Of a stretch of DNA of 64,000 nucleotides, positions 16,353 to 26,007 are shown in pieces. Location: contig NZ_JAKKUT010000002.1 of the NCBI RefSeq assembly GCF_029582805.1, forward strand, positions 1,637,747-1,701,746, in the 5' to 3' direction. The position numbers were made by a program, and so were the translations under genes. This DNA comes from Candidatus Synechococcus calcipolaris G9 (GTDB lineage Bacteria > Cyanobacteriota > Cyanobacteriia > Thermosynechococcales > Thermosynechococcaceae). Below the pieces are notes generated by a model. That model had not been told where the DNA came from. It worked only from the letters and a program-made list of their open reading frames with translations, and ran no database searches. The stretch's first letter is position 1. Each line of letters starts with the position of its first letter.

Positions 16353-16425
16353 TCCAGGGTGCAGGAGTTGAACCTGCCTAAGGCGAATTATGAGTTCGCT
16401 GCCTCATCCGCTCGGCCAACCCTGG
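16353..16425 (-). tRNA. tRNA with CAU anticodon, probably tRNA-Ile2
   Basis: The 73-nt minus-strand sequence folds as a complete cloverleaf: acceptor CCAGGGT pairs perfectly with ACCCTGG, discriminator A; D stem GCC/GGC; anticodon stem GCGAA/TTCGC with loop CTCATAA (anticodon CAT); five-base variable loop; T arm GCAGG-TTCAACT-CCTGC. CAU anticodons occur in initiator Met, elongator Met and Ile2 (read as AUA after lysidine modification by TilS). The D arm, with a GGCCGAGCGGATGAGGC pattern, resembles plastid trnI-CAU as remembered, so Ile2 is favoured over Met. No CCA is encoded. Confidence 0.9.
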
Positions 16426-16523
16426 TTAGGAGGACAATTCAACCCATGTTGGCTATTCTATATAGCATCTAGTTATCGTATCTAGTTTATCTCACCTTAT
16501 ATCCTGAACACCCTAACGGCCCT

Positions 16524-17204
16524 ATGAAGCTCACAATTAATCCCGGTGTTAGAACCTCCCTAACCTTAATCACTATTATGCTGGCGATCGGTGGCGTAAC
16601 GGGCCTGGTGGGTTTTATTTTTGGCCGGGAAGCTCTCCGAGGTGTCAGCCAACCCATTGTGAATCCAATTCTGAGTACCTCCATGGGGGAGGGGAACCGA
16701 GGACGGCAAAGCTTTTTGAAGGAAGAAGATATTATTGCCCAGGCTAAAAAACTTACGGGGGGTGACGAAATCAATTCACCGCCAAAACAAGAGGCCCCGT
16801 CCCCCAGTCCAAAGCCTGAGGCAAAGAATGAAAATGAACCGGAGGAGGCCCTCACCCTGGGAGAGTTTCCGATTGTGGGTGAAGATCAGGGGATTCGCTT
16901 TGAGGTGTCCTCTGCCCGCACCCAAGGGGATGAGTTGGTTTTGCAGGTCTCCCTTAAAAATGACAGCAGCCAAGGGGTACAGTTTCTCTATACTTTTTTA
17001 GAAGTGACGAATGATAAAGGGGAATCCCTTAGTGCTTTGACTAATGGTTTACCCACGGAGCTTCCCGCCGGTAGTGATGTGGCAACGGGTACGATTAATA
17101 TTTCCCAGGCTCTTTTGCGGAATGCCAAGGCGATTAATCTCAAGCTATCGAACTATCCCAATCAAGATGTTGAGTTACACGTTCCTGCCATTCCGGTTGA
17201 ATAG
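16524..17204 (+). CDS. membrane-anchored protein of unknown function
   Basis: A 226-residue protein I do not recognise. One transmembrane helix near residues 15-36 (LTLITIMLAIGGVTGLVGFIFG) is followed by a Pro/Glu/Lys-rich linker (about 85-110) and a C-terminal domain of about 115 residues with alternating hydrophobic strands (FEVSSARTQGDELVLQVSLKN, FLYTFLEVTNDKG), which looks like an immunoglobulin-like beta sandwich. It would sit on the outer side of the plasma or thylakoid membrane. The stop codon TAG abuts the ATG of the CNNM transporter gene with no gap, so the two are surely co-transcribed and may act together. Confidence 0.7.
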   Translation: MKLTINPGVRTSLTLITIMLAIGGVTGLVGFIFGREALRGVSQPIVNPILSTSMGEGNRGRQSFLKEEDIIAQAKKLTGGDEINSPPKQEAPSPSPKPEAKNENEPEEALTLGEFPIVGEDQGIRFEVSSARTQGDELVLQVSLKNDSSQGVQFLYTFLEVTNDKGESLSALTNGLPTELPAGSDVATGTINISQALLRNAKAINLKLSNYPNQDVELHVPAIPVE

Positions 17205-18608
17205 ATGATTCCAATTCTGGGAATACTGGGGCAGACGACCGTTGTCAGTCGTTTAGTTGCCGTGATTATTTTGGTCTTGATCAATGCCTTTTTTGTGGCT
17301 GCCGAGTTTTCGGTGGTGGCGATGCGGCGATCGCGGGTGGAGCAATTGGTGAGTGCGGGGGATGTGGGGGCGAAGAAAGTCTATATCCTGCAACAACGGA
17401 TTGATCGATTATTATCTACGACGCAGTTAGGGATTACCCTGTCTAGTTTGGGGTTGGGCTGGATTGGCGAAAGTACGATGGCCAGTGTCCTGTCCCAGGA
17501 GATTTTGCGATTTCCCCTACCCGAATCCCAACGCTACTGGCTGAGTCATAGTCTTGCGGCTCCCTTGGCCTTTGCCATGATTGCTTACTTTCAAATTGTC
17601 CTAGGAGAGCTATTCCCGAAGGCGATCGCCCTGCGTCATCCCGAACAGTTAGCCCGAGTCTTGGGGCCGATTAGTCTCATAATTGCGCGGGTGGTCAAGC
17701 CGATTATTTGGTTACTCAATCAATCCACTTACGGGTTACTGGGGCTACTCAAGATTTCCTACGATGGTCAACTCTGGTCCCATCAAGTGACCCCGGAAGA
17801 ATTGCAGTTAATTATTGCCTCAAAGGAATCCAGTGGCTTAGAAGAGGAGGAGCGGGAACTCCTTCGTAATGTCTTTGAATTTGGGGATGTGTTGGTGGAA
17901 GAGGTGATGATCCCCCGTACCCAAATTGATGCCCTTTCCGATACCTCTAATCTTCAGGATGTTTTAGATGCGGTAGCCGAGCATGGTCATTCCTATTACC
18001 CGATTATCCGTGACTCTCTGGATGATGTTCGCGGTATTCTAGCCTTTAAGGATCTGGCCCAGCCCTTGGCGGATGGAGAATTAACGGGCGATCGCCCCAT
18101 TAGTGATTGGGTAAAGCCGGCATGGTTTATTCCCGAAGGAACGCCCTTGGGGGAAGTCTTACCGATGATGCAAAAATATCGCCTCAGTATGATTATGGTG
18201 CGGGAAGCCGAGTCCAGTGGCACTGCCGGATTAGTGACGCTCCAGGATGTCATTAATGAAATCATTGGCGAGGAAGATAATCATCCAGCCCAAGCGGCCC
18301 CCATTCGCCGCCTAGAGGTGGGAACCTATTTGATCCAGGCCCAAACTCACCTTGAGGAGGTCAATGAAACCTTAAAGCTGATGCTGCCGGTGACGGATGA
18401 TTACCAAACCTTGGCGGGATTTTTACTTTATCAATGGCAAAAAGTACCGGAACTGGGGGAAACCCTTGTCTTTAATGATCTTAAGTTTACGGTGATTTCC
18501 CGGGACGGTCCCCGCCTAGATCAGGTGCAGCTTCAGTGGCCCGATGAGGTCAGTACTGAGATCAATGCCAGTTCCGTCACTTCTGTAGAAATACCAAAGC
18601 AACTTTAA
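17205..18608 (+). CDS. CNNM/HlyC-CorC family transporter
   Basis: A 467-residue membrane protein with the usual three parts: an N-terminal DUF21/CNNM membrane domain (about residues 10-195, including [16 protein letters not shown] and [18 protein letters not shown]), a CBS pair (about 205-335, with [11 protein letters not shown] and [14 protein letters not shown]) and a C-terminal CorC_HlyC domain (about 350-445). The family exports or exchanges Mg2+/Co2+ and related ions. It is translationally coupled to the upstream membrane-anchored gene. Its stop overlaps the metH stop by 4 bp in convergent orientation. Confidence 0.92.
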   Translation: MIPILGILGQTTVVSRLVAVIILVLINAFFVAAEFSVVAMRRSRVEQLVSAGDVGAKKVYILQQRIDRLLSTTQLGITLSSLGLGWIGESTMASVLSQEILRFPLPESQRYWLSHSLAAPLAFAMIAYFQIVLGELFPKAIALRHPEQLARVLGPISLIIARVVKPIIWLLNQSTYGLLGLLKISYDGQLWSHQVTPEELQLIIASKESSGLEEEERELLRNVFEFGDVLVEEVMIPRTQIDALSDTSNLQDVLDAVAEHGHSYYPIIRDSLDDVRGILAFKDLAQPLADGELTGDRPISDWVKPAWFIPEGTPLGEVLPMMQKYRLSMIMVREAESSGTAGLVTLQDVINEIIGEEDNHPAQAAPIRRLEVGTYLIQAQTHLEEVNETLKLMLPVTDDYQTLAGFLLYQWQKVPELGETLVFNDLKFTVISRDGPRLDQVQLQWPDEVSTEINASSVTSVEIPKQL

Positions 18609-21600
18609 GTGCTAAAATACTTTGCGACTGGATGATAGCAAATAATGGCCGTCGTTGATTGTTCTGGATACAATTGTTCACTTTCATCCATATACATCCC
18701 TATCTGACTGGTTTTTAATAACTCTAGCTGGGTGTATTGATCCTCTAAATTGGGGCAAGCTGGATAGCCAAAACTATAGCGAGACCCTTGATAGCGTTGG
18801 GCTAAAATATCCCGAATATTGTCAGGATCAGGGGTACAGTTCAGTTCGCGGCGAATGCGTGCATGGAGCCACTCGGCCAGGGCTTCGGCGGTTTGGACGG
18901 CCATGCCATGGAAATAGAGATAGTCACTATATTGATCGGCGGCAAAGAGTTTTTGGGCAACTTCAGTGGCAATTTCACCCACGGTGACGGCCTGCATCGG
19001 GAATACATCCACCTGACCCGATTCCACAGGAGCAAAAAAGTCGGCGATACATAAACGACGACCAGATTTTTGCCGCGGAAAGGTAAACTGGGCGATCGCC
19101 CGTTCCGGAGCTATATCCTTGAAATCACCCTCTGGATCGTAGAGATAGAGCGTATTGCCTTGGGATTGGCAGGGAAAATAGCCATAGATCATCTGGGGAT
19201 GGAGTAAGTTCTCGTTAATAACCTTCCCTTTCCATTCCTCCAAAATCGGGTAAACCTTGTCCCCTAAAAACTGATCGTACTCCTGGCGGGATTGCTCCTT
19301 GGGTTTGCGAAACTGCCATTGGCCGGCGATCAAGGCTTGCAGATCTAAATAGCTGAAAATCTCGGTTAAGTTAATCTCAGGACTATCAATCAATCGGGTT
19401 CCCCAGAAGGGCGGGGTGGGACGTTCAATATCTAAACTCACCGCTTCGGAGCGACGGGTATCGATCGCCTGTATTGATTCTGGAGGTGTGGATTCCCCAG
19501 CGGGTTTAGGTAGGGTCTGCGGTGAATGACCATTTTGGGAGTCAATGACGTTTTCTGCCGCCCCCTGCCACTCCGTCTTAAAGCCGCGCAAATCATCCCA
19601 ATCCCCCGCTTTCTTGGCGGGCATAAGTTGATCCATAAAATGGAGATCCGCAAAGGCATCTTTGCCGTAGATCACCCGTCCGTGGTAGGTTTCTTGGCAG
19701 TCCTTGGCCACAAACTTCGGAGTCAGGGCCGCCCCTCCTAAGATTACGGGAACGGTGATCCCCCGTTCATTGAAGACCTGTAGATTCTCTTTCATAAAGG
19801 CGGTGGATTTCACCAATAAACCACTCATGGCAATACAATCAGCCCGGTGTTTTTCGTAGGCTTGGATAATGTTTTCCACGGGTTGTTTAATGCCTAGGTT
19901 AATGACGCGATAGCCATTATTGGTGAGAATAATATCCACTAGGTTTTTGCCAATATCATGGACATCCCCCTTAACGGTGGCAATAATAAACGTGCCCTTT
20001 GCATTATCCCCCGCCTCCTGTTTCTCCATAAAGGGTTGTAAATAGGCGACGGCGGCTTTCATGGTTTCTGCCGACTGCAATACAAAGGGAAGTTGCATCT
20101 GCCCCGAACCAAAGAGTTCCCCCACCACCTTCATGCCATCGAGCAAAAAGGTATTAATAATCTCTAGCGGGGCATATTTTTCCATGGCTTTGGCCAGTTG
20201 CTCATCGAGGCCAATGCGATCGCCATCAATAATCTGTTGCTTGAGGCGTTCTTCTACGGGTAGGTTGGCATCGCCACTGCGATCGCGCTTGGTGGTTTTG
20301 CCTTCAAAGAGTCGGGTGAGTTCCCCCAGGGGATCATAGACACACACCTCCCCCTCAAACCGCCGCTGATCATAAATGAGTTGGCGGCAGATCTCCTGGT
20401 GATCGGGGTCAATTTTCGCCAAAGGTAAGATTTTAGAGGCACTGACAATGGCCGCATCTAGGCCCACCTGCATGGCTTCGTGGAGAAACATGGAGTTGAG
20501 CACCTGCCTCGCCGCCGGATTTAGGCCAAAGGAAATATTGGAGACCCCTAGCAAAATATGACAGCCGGGCAACTCTTGGCGCATTTGGCGAATGGCCGCG
20601 ATCGTGGCTAGGCCGTTTTGCCGATCCTCTTCAATGCCGGTGGAAATGGGTAGGGCGAGGGGGTCAAAAAAGATTTCAAAGGGGGGAATCCCGTAGGCAA
20701 CAGCCGCATTGTAGGCCCGCTGGGCAATGGCAAATTTTTTCGCAGCGGTGCGGGCCATGCCCTCTTCATCAATGGTTCCCACCACCACCCCGGCCCCGTA
20801 GGTTTTGGCCAGTTCCAGCACTTTATAAAATCGCGGTTCCCCATCCTCAAAGTTCGTGGAATTGAGCAGGCATTTGCCCCCCGCCACCTTGAGACCCGCC
20901 TCCATTTTCTCCCATTCCGTGGAGTCGAGCATCAGGGGCAAGGTGACATTTGTGACCAGACGGGACACCAGTTCGTGCATATCCCGTACCCCATCCCGGC
21001 CCACGTAGTCCACATTCACATCCAGAATATGGGCCCCTTCTTTCACCTGCGATCTCCCCAGGGCCACTAAACCATCCCAGTCTTCGCCATTGAGAAGATC
21101 CCGGCATTTTTTTGAGCCACTGGCATTGAGCCGTTCACCAATAATCAAAAAGGAGTTGTCCTGATCGTAGGGTTGGGGACTATAGATCGAGGCGGCCGCT
21201 GGAATTCGCTGAATTTGCCGCTGCTTGGGTTTGAGGGTGGCAGCCATTTCCGCGAGGGCACCAATATGATCCGGCCGCGTGCCACAACAACCACCAATGA
21301 CCTGCACGCCCAAGTCTTCCACAAACCGGGCCAGGGCTAGGCGTAGTTCCATGGGGGTGAGTTTGTAATGGGCATGGCCACCGACATTTTCTGGCAGGCC
21401 GGCATTGGGAATACAGGAAATGGCAAAGGGAGAATGGGCAGAAAGATAGCGAATATGCTCCGCCATTAAATCCGGCCCCGTGGCACAGTTCAAGCCCAAA
21501 ATATCAATGGGATAGGGTTCTAAAATCGTTAGGGCCGCCCCAATTTCTGAACCGACAAGCATGGTGCCCTGCTGCTCCACTGTCACCGACACCATCAGGG

Positions 21601-22180
21601 GTCGCCGCTCTCCTTTTTCGCTAAAGACTGCCATCACCCCATTCAGAGCCGCCTTAATCTGGAGGACATCCTGGCAGGTTTCAATGAGAAAGAGATCTAC
21701 GCCGCCATCAAATAGCCCCAAGGCCTGCTCCTGAAACGAAGCCTGCATTGAGTCGTAGTCAATGTGTCCTAGGGTGGGGAGTTTCGTGCCTGGGCCAATG
21801 GAACCCGCCACAAATCGGGGTTTTTCGGGGGTGTCAAATTCCGCGGCCACGGATTTGGCCAGTTCAGCGGCCCGTTTACTCAGTTCGTAGGCGCGATCGC
21901 CCAGGTCGTATTCGGCTAAAACAATGGACGAGGAGCCAAAGGTATCCGTTTCAATGACATCGGCCCCGGCCGCCAGAAAATCCTGATGGACTTTCGCCAC
22001 CGCCTCCGGCTTTGAGATCACTAAATATTCATTGCATCCCTCGTACTCCTTACCGCCAAAATCTTCAGCGGTTAATTCCTGTACCTGAAGATTGGTTCCC
22101 ATTGCCCCATCAAAGACGAGGACACCTGCATCACGATTATGGAGGCGATCGAGGAAACGATTAGTCATGGCAGAACTCAA
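18605..22180 (-). CDS. metH: cobalamin-dependent methionine synthase
   Basis: Transfers a methyl group from 5-methyltetrahydrofolate through cobalamin to homocysteine. The 1191-residue protein is full length and has all four modules: homocysteine-binding domain (about 1-315, zinc cysteines in GLNCATGP and GGCCGTRP), pterin-binding domain (about 345-600, [15 protein letters not shown]), cobalamin domain with the base-off motif DVHDIGKN (about residue 740) and the C-terminal activation domain that binds AdoMet (about 955-1190). A linker of about 60 low-conservation residues precedes the activation domain. I saw no cobalamin riboswitch in the upstream 165 bp shared with ndhK. Confidence 0.97.
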   Translation of the reverse strand: MSSAMTNRFLDRLHNRDAGVLVFDGAMGTNLQVQELTAEDFGGKEYEGCNEYLVISKPEAVAKVHQDFLAAGADVIETDTFGSSSIVLAEYDLGDRAYELSKRAAELAKSVAAEFDTPEKPRFVAGSIGPGTKLPTLGHIDYDSMQASFQEQALGLFDGGVDLFLIETCQDVLQIKAALNGVMAVFSEKGERRPLMVSVTVEQQGTMLVGSEIGAALTILEPYPIDILGLNCATGPDLMAEHIRYLSAHSPFAISCIPNAGLPENVGGHAHYKLTPMELRLALARFVEDLGVQVIGGCCGTRPDHIGALAEMAATLKPKQRQIQRIPAAASIYSPQPYDQDNSFLIIGERLNASGSKKCRDLLNGEDWDGLVALGRSQVKEGAHILDVNVDYVGRDGVRDMHELVSRLVTNVTLPLMLDSTEWEKMEAGLKVAGGKCLLNSTNFEDGEPRFYKVLELAKTYGAGVVVGTIDEEGMARTAAKKFAIAQRAYNAAVAYGIPPFEIFFDPLALPISTGIEEDRQNGLATIAAIRQMRQELPGCHILLGVSNISFGLNPAARQVLNSMFLHEAMQVGLDAAIVSASKILPLAKIDPDHQEICRQLIYDQRRFEGEVCVYDPLGELTRLFEGKTTKRDRSGDANLPVEERLKQQIIDGDRIGLDEQLAKAMEKYAPLEIINTFLLDGMKVVGELFGSGQMQLPFVLQSAETMKAAVAYLQPFMEKQEAGDNAKGTFIIATVKGDVHDIGKNLVDIILTNNGYRVINLGIKQPVENIIQAYEKHRADCIAMSGLLVKSTAFMKENLQVFNERGITVPVILGGAALTPKFVAKDCQETYHGRVIYGKDAFADLHFMDQLMPAKKAGDWDDLRGFKTEWQGAAENVIDSQNGHSPQTLPKPAGESTPPESIQAIDTRRSEAVSLDIERPTPPFWGTRLIDSPEINLTEIFSYLDLQALIAGQWQFRKPKEQSRQEYDQFLGDKVYPILEEWKGKVINENLLHPQMIYGYFPCQSQGNTLYLYDPEGDFKDIAPERAIAQFTFPRQKSGRRLCIADFFAPVESGQVDVFPMQAVTVGEIATEVAQKLFAADQYSDYLYFHGMAVQTAEALAEWLHARIRRELNCTPDPDNIRDILAQRYQGSRYSFGYPACPNLEDQYTQLELLKTSQIGMYMDESEQLYPEQSTTAIICYHPVAKYFST

Positions 22181-22345
22181 GGGTAGCTGAGATAGAAAGG
22201 GGAATTGAATTTAGTAATTTCTACGATACCCTTATTCCGAACTCAGGGGAGGGCGCAAAGAAGAGAAGATCAGGGGATACAAACCCCAGGAAGGCGTTAT
22301 AGTGAGGGGTGAAAGAATTTCCTTAGCCCAGGTTGGGGGCCTGCC

Positions 22346-23059
22346 ATGACAAATACGACAACACCAAGCGTTCTCAATCCCATTAACCGCCCAGACGTGC
22401 CCCAGGAATTGGGTGAAAATATTATTCTCACCTCCCTCAATGACGTTTACGATTGGGCCCGCCTTTCAAGCCTATGGCCCCTCCTCTACGGCACGGCGTG
22501 CTGCTTCATTGAGTTTGCGGCCATGATTGGCTCCCGCTTTGATTTTGATCGTTTTGGTTTGGTTCCCCGGAATAGTCCCCGCCAAGCGGATCTATTGATT
22601 ACCGCCGGTACAATCACGATGAAAATGGCTCCAGCCCTTGTGCGTCTCTATGATCAAATGCCCAATCCCAAGTATGTGATTGCCATGGGAGCCTGCACTA
22701 TTACGGGGGGAATGTTTAGCTCCGATTCCTACTCCGCTGTGCGGGGAGTCGATAAACTAATTCCGGTGGATGTGTATTTGCCCGGTTGTCCGCCGCGCCC
22801 AGAGGCGATCATGGATGCCATTATTAAGCTCCGCAAAAAAATTGCCAATGAGCATATTAATGAGCGGGGAAATCTAGCCCAAACCCATCGCCTCTATACG
22901 GTGAAACACCAAATGAAGGCCGTTCCTCCCATTTTGACCGGGGAATATCTGAATGCCGCTTCCCGCCAAGCTCCACCCCAGGCGATCGCTGAGGCCATGG
23001 GAATGCCGGTTCCGGCGATTTTAGAGGCTGCTTCTGAGTCCGTTCCCCTTACCCCTTAA
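22346..23059 (+). CDS. ndhK: NAD(P)H-quinone oxidoreductase subunit K
   Basis: Subunit of the photosynthetic NDH-1 complex in the thylakoid membrane; it carries the N2-type 4Fe-4S cluster at the end of the electron path. The 237-residue protein has the cluster cysteines in [18 protein letters not shown] and PGCPPRPEA. The N-terminus is short, as in other cyanobacteria, and the C-terminal 50 residues are variable. In most cyanobacteria ndhK lies between ndhC and ndhJ, but here neither is adjacent: metH is divergent upstream and an acyltransferase follows, so the ndhC-K-J operon is split in this genome. Confidence 0.97.
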   Translation: MTNTTTPSVLNPINRPDVPQELGENIILTSLNDVYDWARLSSLWPLLYGTACCFIEFAAMIGSRFDFDRFGLVPRNSPRQADLLITAGTITMKMAPALVRLYDQMPNPKYVIAMGACTITGGMFSSDSYSAVRGVDKLIPVDVYLPGCPPRPEAIMDAIIKLRKKIANEHINERGNLAQTHRLYTVKHQMKAVPPILTGEYLNAASRQAPPQAIAEAMGMPVPAILEAASESVPLTP

Positions 23060-23065
23060 CTTGAC

Positions 23066-23761
23066 TTGAGCAGGGATACGGCTTCCCAGGTTCAACCCTG
23101 GTTATATTGGCTCCTCTGGCCCCTTCATCGCCTTCTGCTATTTATCTATTTCTCTAATATAAAAATAATCGGCCGCGAACATCTCCTCAGCCAGGGAGCC
23201 TGTATTCTTGCGCCGAAGCACTGTAGTCGTTGGGATCCCGTTATCCTAGCCTTGCTTCGGCCATCTCCCCTACGATTTATGACCAATGCCAACCAATTTT
23301 CAGGAATTCAGGGATGGTTTATTCGTCGGTTAGGGGCTTTTGCGGTGAATTTAAGCCGACCCCAACCCTCCTGTTTACGCCATTGTCAGGAACTATTGGC
23401 TTCTGGTCAAACTCTGGTTCTCTTTCCAGAAGGGGGCATCCAACCCGATCGCCTCCGTCCCCTCAAATCTGGTTTAGCTCGCATTGCTCTCCAGGCTGAA
23501 GCCCTGACCCATCAACCTATTCCCATTATTCCCATTGCCCTAGGATATGCCCCTGCACCTAAATTTCGCGCCCAAGTGTGCATTTATATTTGTCCCCCCC
23601 TATTTACGACGGACGCGGTAGAGAGTATCCGCCCATCGGACTCAGAATTAGAAAATATGCCAGAGCCACGGGCGATCGCCCAGGCCATGACTCAACAGTT
23701 ACAACAGTCTTTAGAAGTGGGTCTAGCCCAGATCAACACCCTGATCAATTCAATAGAATAG
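23066..23761 (+). CDS. PlsC-type 1-acyl-glycerol-3-phosphate acyltransferase family protein
   Basis: A 231-residue acyltransferase. The catalytic HX4D motif is KHCSRWDPV, the glycerophosphate-binding motif is FPEGG, and the later block IPIIPIALGY is also family-typical. An N-terminal hydrophobic stretch (LYWLLWPLHRLLLFIYF) anchors it to the membrane. The start is TTG at 23066, 6 bp after the ndhK stop, so it depends on the ndhK transcript; no ATG is placed suitably before the conserved region. It probably acylates lysophosphatidate or another lysolipid; the substrate is inferred from the family. Confidence 0.85.
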   Translation: MSRDTASQVQPWLYWLLWPLHRLLLFIYFSNIKIIGREHLLSQGACILAPKHCSRWDPVILALLRPSPLRFMTNANQFSGIQGWFIRRLGAFAVNLSRPQPSCLRHCQELLASGQTLVLFPEGGIQPDRLRPLKSGLARIALQAEALTHQPIPIIPIALGYAPAPKFRAQVCIYICPPLFTTDAVESIRPSDSELENMPEPRAIAQAMTQQLQQSLEVGLAQINTLINSIE

Positions 23762-23765
23762 GCTT

Positions 23766-24035
23766 CTAACTGTTGAGCTGTGATGTTAGCCACATTTCTA
23801 GATCATCGAAGCCTTGAAAATCCAAGAGAGCTTCCCCCAAGGATTCCAATTGGTCGAGGGATAACCCATATATCTGGTGAACAACCCCATCAGGGAGAGT
23901 CCCCAGTCGTCGGCGGAGTTGGCGGAGGACAAGGGTACATTCGCCCTCTAATCGTCCTTTTTGCAGCCCTTTGCGTTCCCCTTCCTGAAGAATTTCTTGA
24001 TAAATCACTGATTCGCGCATCATTCCCTCCCGAAA
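23766..24035 (-). pseudogene. C-terminal remnant of an Rpn/DUF4351 nuclease-family gene
   Basis: The frame encodes the typical C-terminus of the Rpn (PD-(D/E)XK, DUF4351) family: MRESVIYQEILQEGERKG, a charged segment, then LVLRQLRRRLGTLPDG and LGEALLDFQGFDDLEMWL. The nuclease domain that should precede it is missing: upstream of about 24035 the DNA switches to the leader of the TPR gene family on the opposite strand. The frame is open to a TTG at 24062, but those codons are antisense TPR leader. Full-length relatives are about 250-300 residues. Confidence 0.75.
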
Positions 24036-24044
24036 AATATAGCC

Positions 24045-24221
24045 ATGAAATACTGGATTCAATCGGTTCTCATCGCTCCCTTGGCATTGCTTTCAGTTCT
24101 TGAGTCTATCAAAACGGTACAAATTCTTCTTGTTGTTGCAGATCACGCAGTAGATAACCGGATATATTCAGAAAAAGACGTTATAAAGCTGTTGCACTCC
24201 TCTTTGAAAGTCACTGATTAG
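24045..24221 (+). pseudogene. truncated TPR-family leader remnant
   Basis: A 58-codon frame whose first 26 residues (MKYWIQSVLIAPLALLSVLE and following) match the signal peptides of the TPR genes at 24964, 26105 and 27149, and whose upstream bases (GAAAAATATAGCCATGAAA) match their ribosome-binding region. No TPR repeat follows; the frame ends after LLHSSLKVTD. It is the broken first member of the TPR array. Confidence 0.7.
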
Positions 24222-24309
24222 AGCAAAATATACTTCGTGGTAATCAGTAGGTAGACAGCCCCAACCGTCAAGCCCTTAAAATTAAAGGTAAGTGCATGAG
24301 GTCAACCCA

Positions 24310-24561
24310 ATGCAAATTACTCTGAACCTGCCTGATCACCTCAGCCAAGCTGAAACCTTTAACCAGGGCGACTGGCTTCGGGAGATTGCAATTGCGCTGT
24401 TTCAGCAAGAGCGGATTTCCCTCAGCCGCGCCAGCAAGATTGCGGGGATGGAAATCATGGAATTTCAAAAGCTGCTGGCAAATCGGGGTATTTGTGTTCA
24501 TTACGATGTAGAAGACTTTGAGCAGGATGTTCAGCATCTGCGCGATCGCGGCTGGCTATGA
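24310..24561 (+). CDS. UPF0175 family antitoxin
   Basis: An 83-residue protein starting MQITLNLPDHLSQAE, with the UPF0175 pattern: WLREIAIALFQQERISLSRASKIAGMEIMEFQKLLANRGI and a C-terminal Y/F-D-V-E-D segment (HYDVEDFEQD). The central part is a helix-turn-helix-like element. GTG at 24292 would extend it by six residues. Such genes pair with DUF3368 PIN-domain genes as toxin-antitoxin modules, as here: its TGA overlaps the next ATG (ATGA). The partner is damaged, so the antitoxin may be a leftover. Confidence 0.8.
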   Translation: MQITLNLPDHLSQAETFNQGDWLREIAIALFQQERISLSRASKIAGMEIMEFQKLLANRGICVHYDVEDFEQDVQHLRDRGWL

Positions 24562-24920
24562 TCGTTGTCAGCGACACCTCTGCCCTTTCTAATCTTGCTA
24601 TTATTGATCAGCTGTGGTTGCTAGAAGCCATTTATCAAATCGTTATTATTCCTGATGTTGTTGCCAGCGAATTAGCAGCCGCTAGCAATCTCAAGATTTC
24701 AGCCATTCTCAAAGTGGGCTGGCTTCAAACCCAATCCCTGACAAATACCCAACTTTCTGACCAACTGCAACAAGAACAGGGACTCAATGCCGAGGAATTT
24801 CTCATTAATGGACGGTTAGATCGCCGTGAAGCCACTCGCCTAGGGCTTTCCATCCCAGGTGTTTTGGGAATTTTGCTGATTGACGGACAAGCTAGACTGC
24901 TATTGTTTTCATGCCAATGA
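24558..24920 (+). pseudogene. DUF3368 PIN-domain toxin, internally deleted and 3'-truncated
   Basis: The N-terminus (MIVVSDTSALSNLAIIDQL) and the block LDRREATRLGLSIPGVLGILL are those of DUF3368 PIN toxins. Two defects are visible. The acidic block usually reading GExEAIALAxEL, which supplies a catalytic residue, is absent between QQEQ and GLNAEEFL. After GILL the family tail is lost; the last codons (LLLFSCQ) are read out of the intergenic repeat found before each TPR gene (compare 26044-26062). At 120 residues it is about 35 shorter than the family and is probably inactive. Confidence 0.7.
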
Positions 24921-24963
24921 ACCCCTAGAATAGAACATCAAACACTGTCTTGAAAATATAGCC

Positions 24964-26007
24964 ATGAAATTATGGATTCAATCGGTTCTCATCGCTCCCG
25001 TAGTGGTGCTTTCAGTTCATGAGTCTGTCAAAGCAGTGGAAAGTTCCTCGGTTGTTGAGCAGAGACTTGAGCAGCCACAAAGTGCCCAGCCTACTTTACT
25101 GACTCAGAAAGAATTAGCTCAGAAAGAACTCGACGAAGCCAATGAACTGTATCAGCAAGCCGAAAATCTCTATTATAAAAGAGACTATGAAGCCGCCCTG
25201 CCCCTATACCAGCGCAGTTTAAGGATTCGGGAAAGGGCATTAGGTGAGAATCATCCCGATGTTGCCACAAGTCTCCGTGGTCTGGCCGAGTTACACTCCA
25301 GCCAAGGAAATTATGGGGCTGCCTTGCTCCTGCATCAGCGCAGTTTAAGGATTCGAGAAACCGTATTAGGTAAGAATCATCCCGATGTTGCCCAGAGTCT
25401 TAATAATGTGGCTCTTTTGTACTCCAAACAAGGGAATTATGAAGTAGCCTTGCCTCTGTATCAACACAGTTTAAGGATTCGGAAAACCGCGCTAGGAGAA
25501 AATCATCCTGATGTTGCCCAGAGTCTTAATAATCTAGCCAGTTTATACTATAAAAAAGGAAATTATCAAGTAGCTTTACCTCTGCATCAACGCAGTTTAA
25601 GGATTCGAGAAACTGTATTAGGTAACAATCATCCTGATGTTGCAACGAGTCTTAATAATCTGGCTCTTTTATACTCAGACCAAGGGAATTATGAAGCTGC
25701 CTTGCCCCTATATCAGCGCAGTTTAAGAATTCGAGAAACCACATTAGGCGAGAATCATCCCAGGGTTGCAACGGTTCTTAATAATTTGGCCAACTTATAC
25801 CATGAACAAGGAAGCCATGAATTAGCCTTGCCTCTGTATCAACGCAGTTTAAGGATTTTGGAAACTGTATTAGGGGAGAATCATCCCAATCTTGCAACGA
25901 TCCTTAATAATTTGGCTAATTTATACTCTGACAACGGAAATGAGGCGGCCGCCATACCCCTACGTCAACGCGCTGAAAGGATTCAACAAATGGGGGGTTC
26001 TCCTTAG
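24964..26007 (+). CDS. secreted kinesin-light-chain-type TPR protein
   Basis: A 347-residue protein with a signal peptide (MKLWIQSVLIAPVVVLSV, probable cleavage after the Ala in SVKA) and 6.5 tandem TPR units of 42 residues with the consensus YEAALPLYQRSLRIRE, then LGENHPDVA and SLNNLALLYSxQGN. These are TPR_10/12-type repeats that bind peptides or assemble complexes. Unlike its two downstream relatives it has no lipobox cysteine, so it should be released into the periplasm. The final half-unit (AAAIPLRQRAERIQQMGG) is shared with the other array members. Function unknown; the tandem neighbours suggest repeated duplication. Confidence 0.85.
   Translation: MKLWIQSVLIAPVVVLSVHESVKAVESSSVVEQRLEQPQSAQPTLLTQKELAQKELDEANELYQQAENLYYKRDYEAALPLYQRSLRIRERALGENHPDVATSLRGLAELHSSQGNYGAALLLHQRSLRIRETVLGKNHPDVAQSLNNVALLYSKQGNYEVALPLYQHSLRIRKTALGENHPDVAQSLNNLASLYYKKGNYQVALPLHQRSLRIRETVLGNNHPDVATSLNNLALLYSDQGNYEAALPLYQRSLRIRETTLGENHPRVATVLNNLANLYHEQGSHELALPLYQRSLRILETVLGENHPNLATILNNLANLYSDNGNEAAAIPLRQRAERIQQMGGSP

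Noticed and set aside
22181-22345. Cobalamin riboswitch before metH
   Set aside because: No B12-box or other conserved riboswitch block could be found in this interval.
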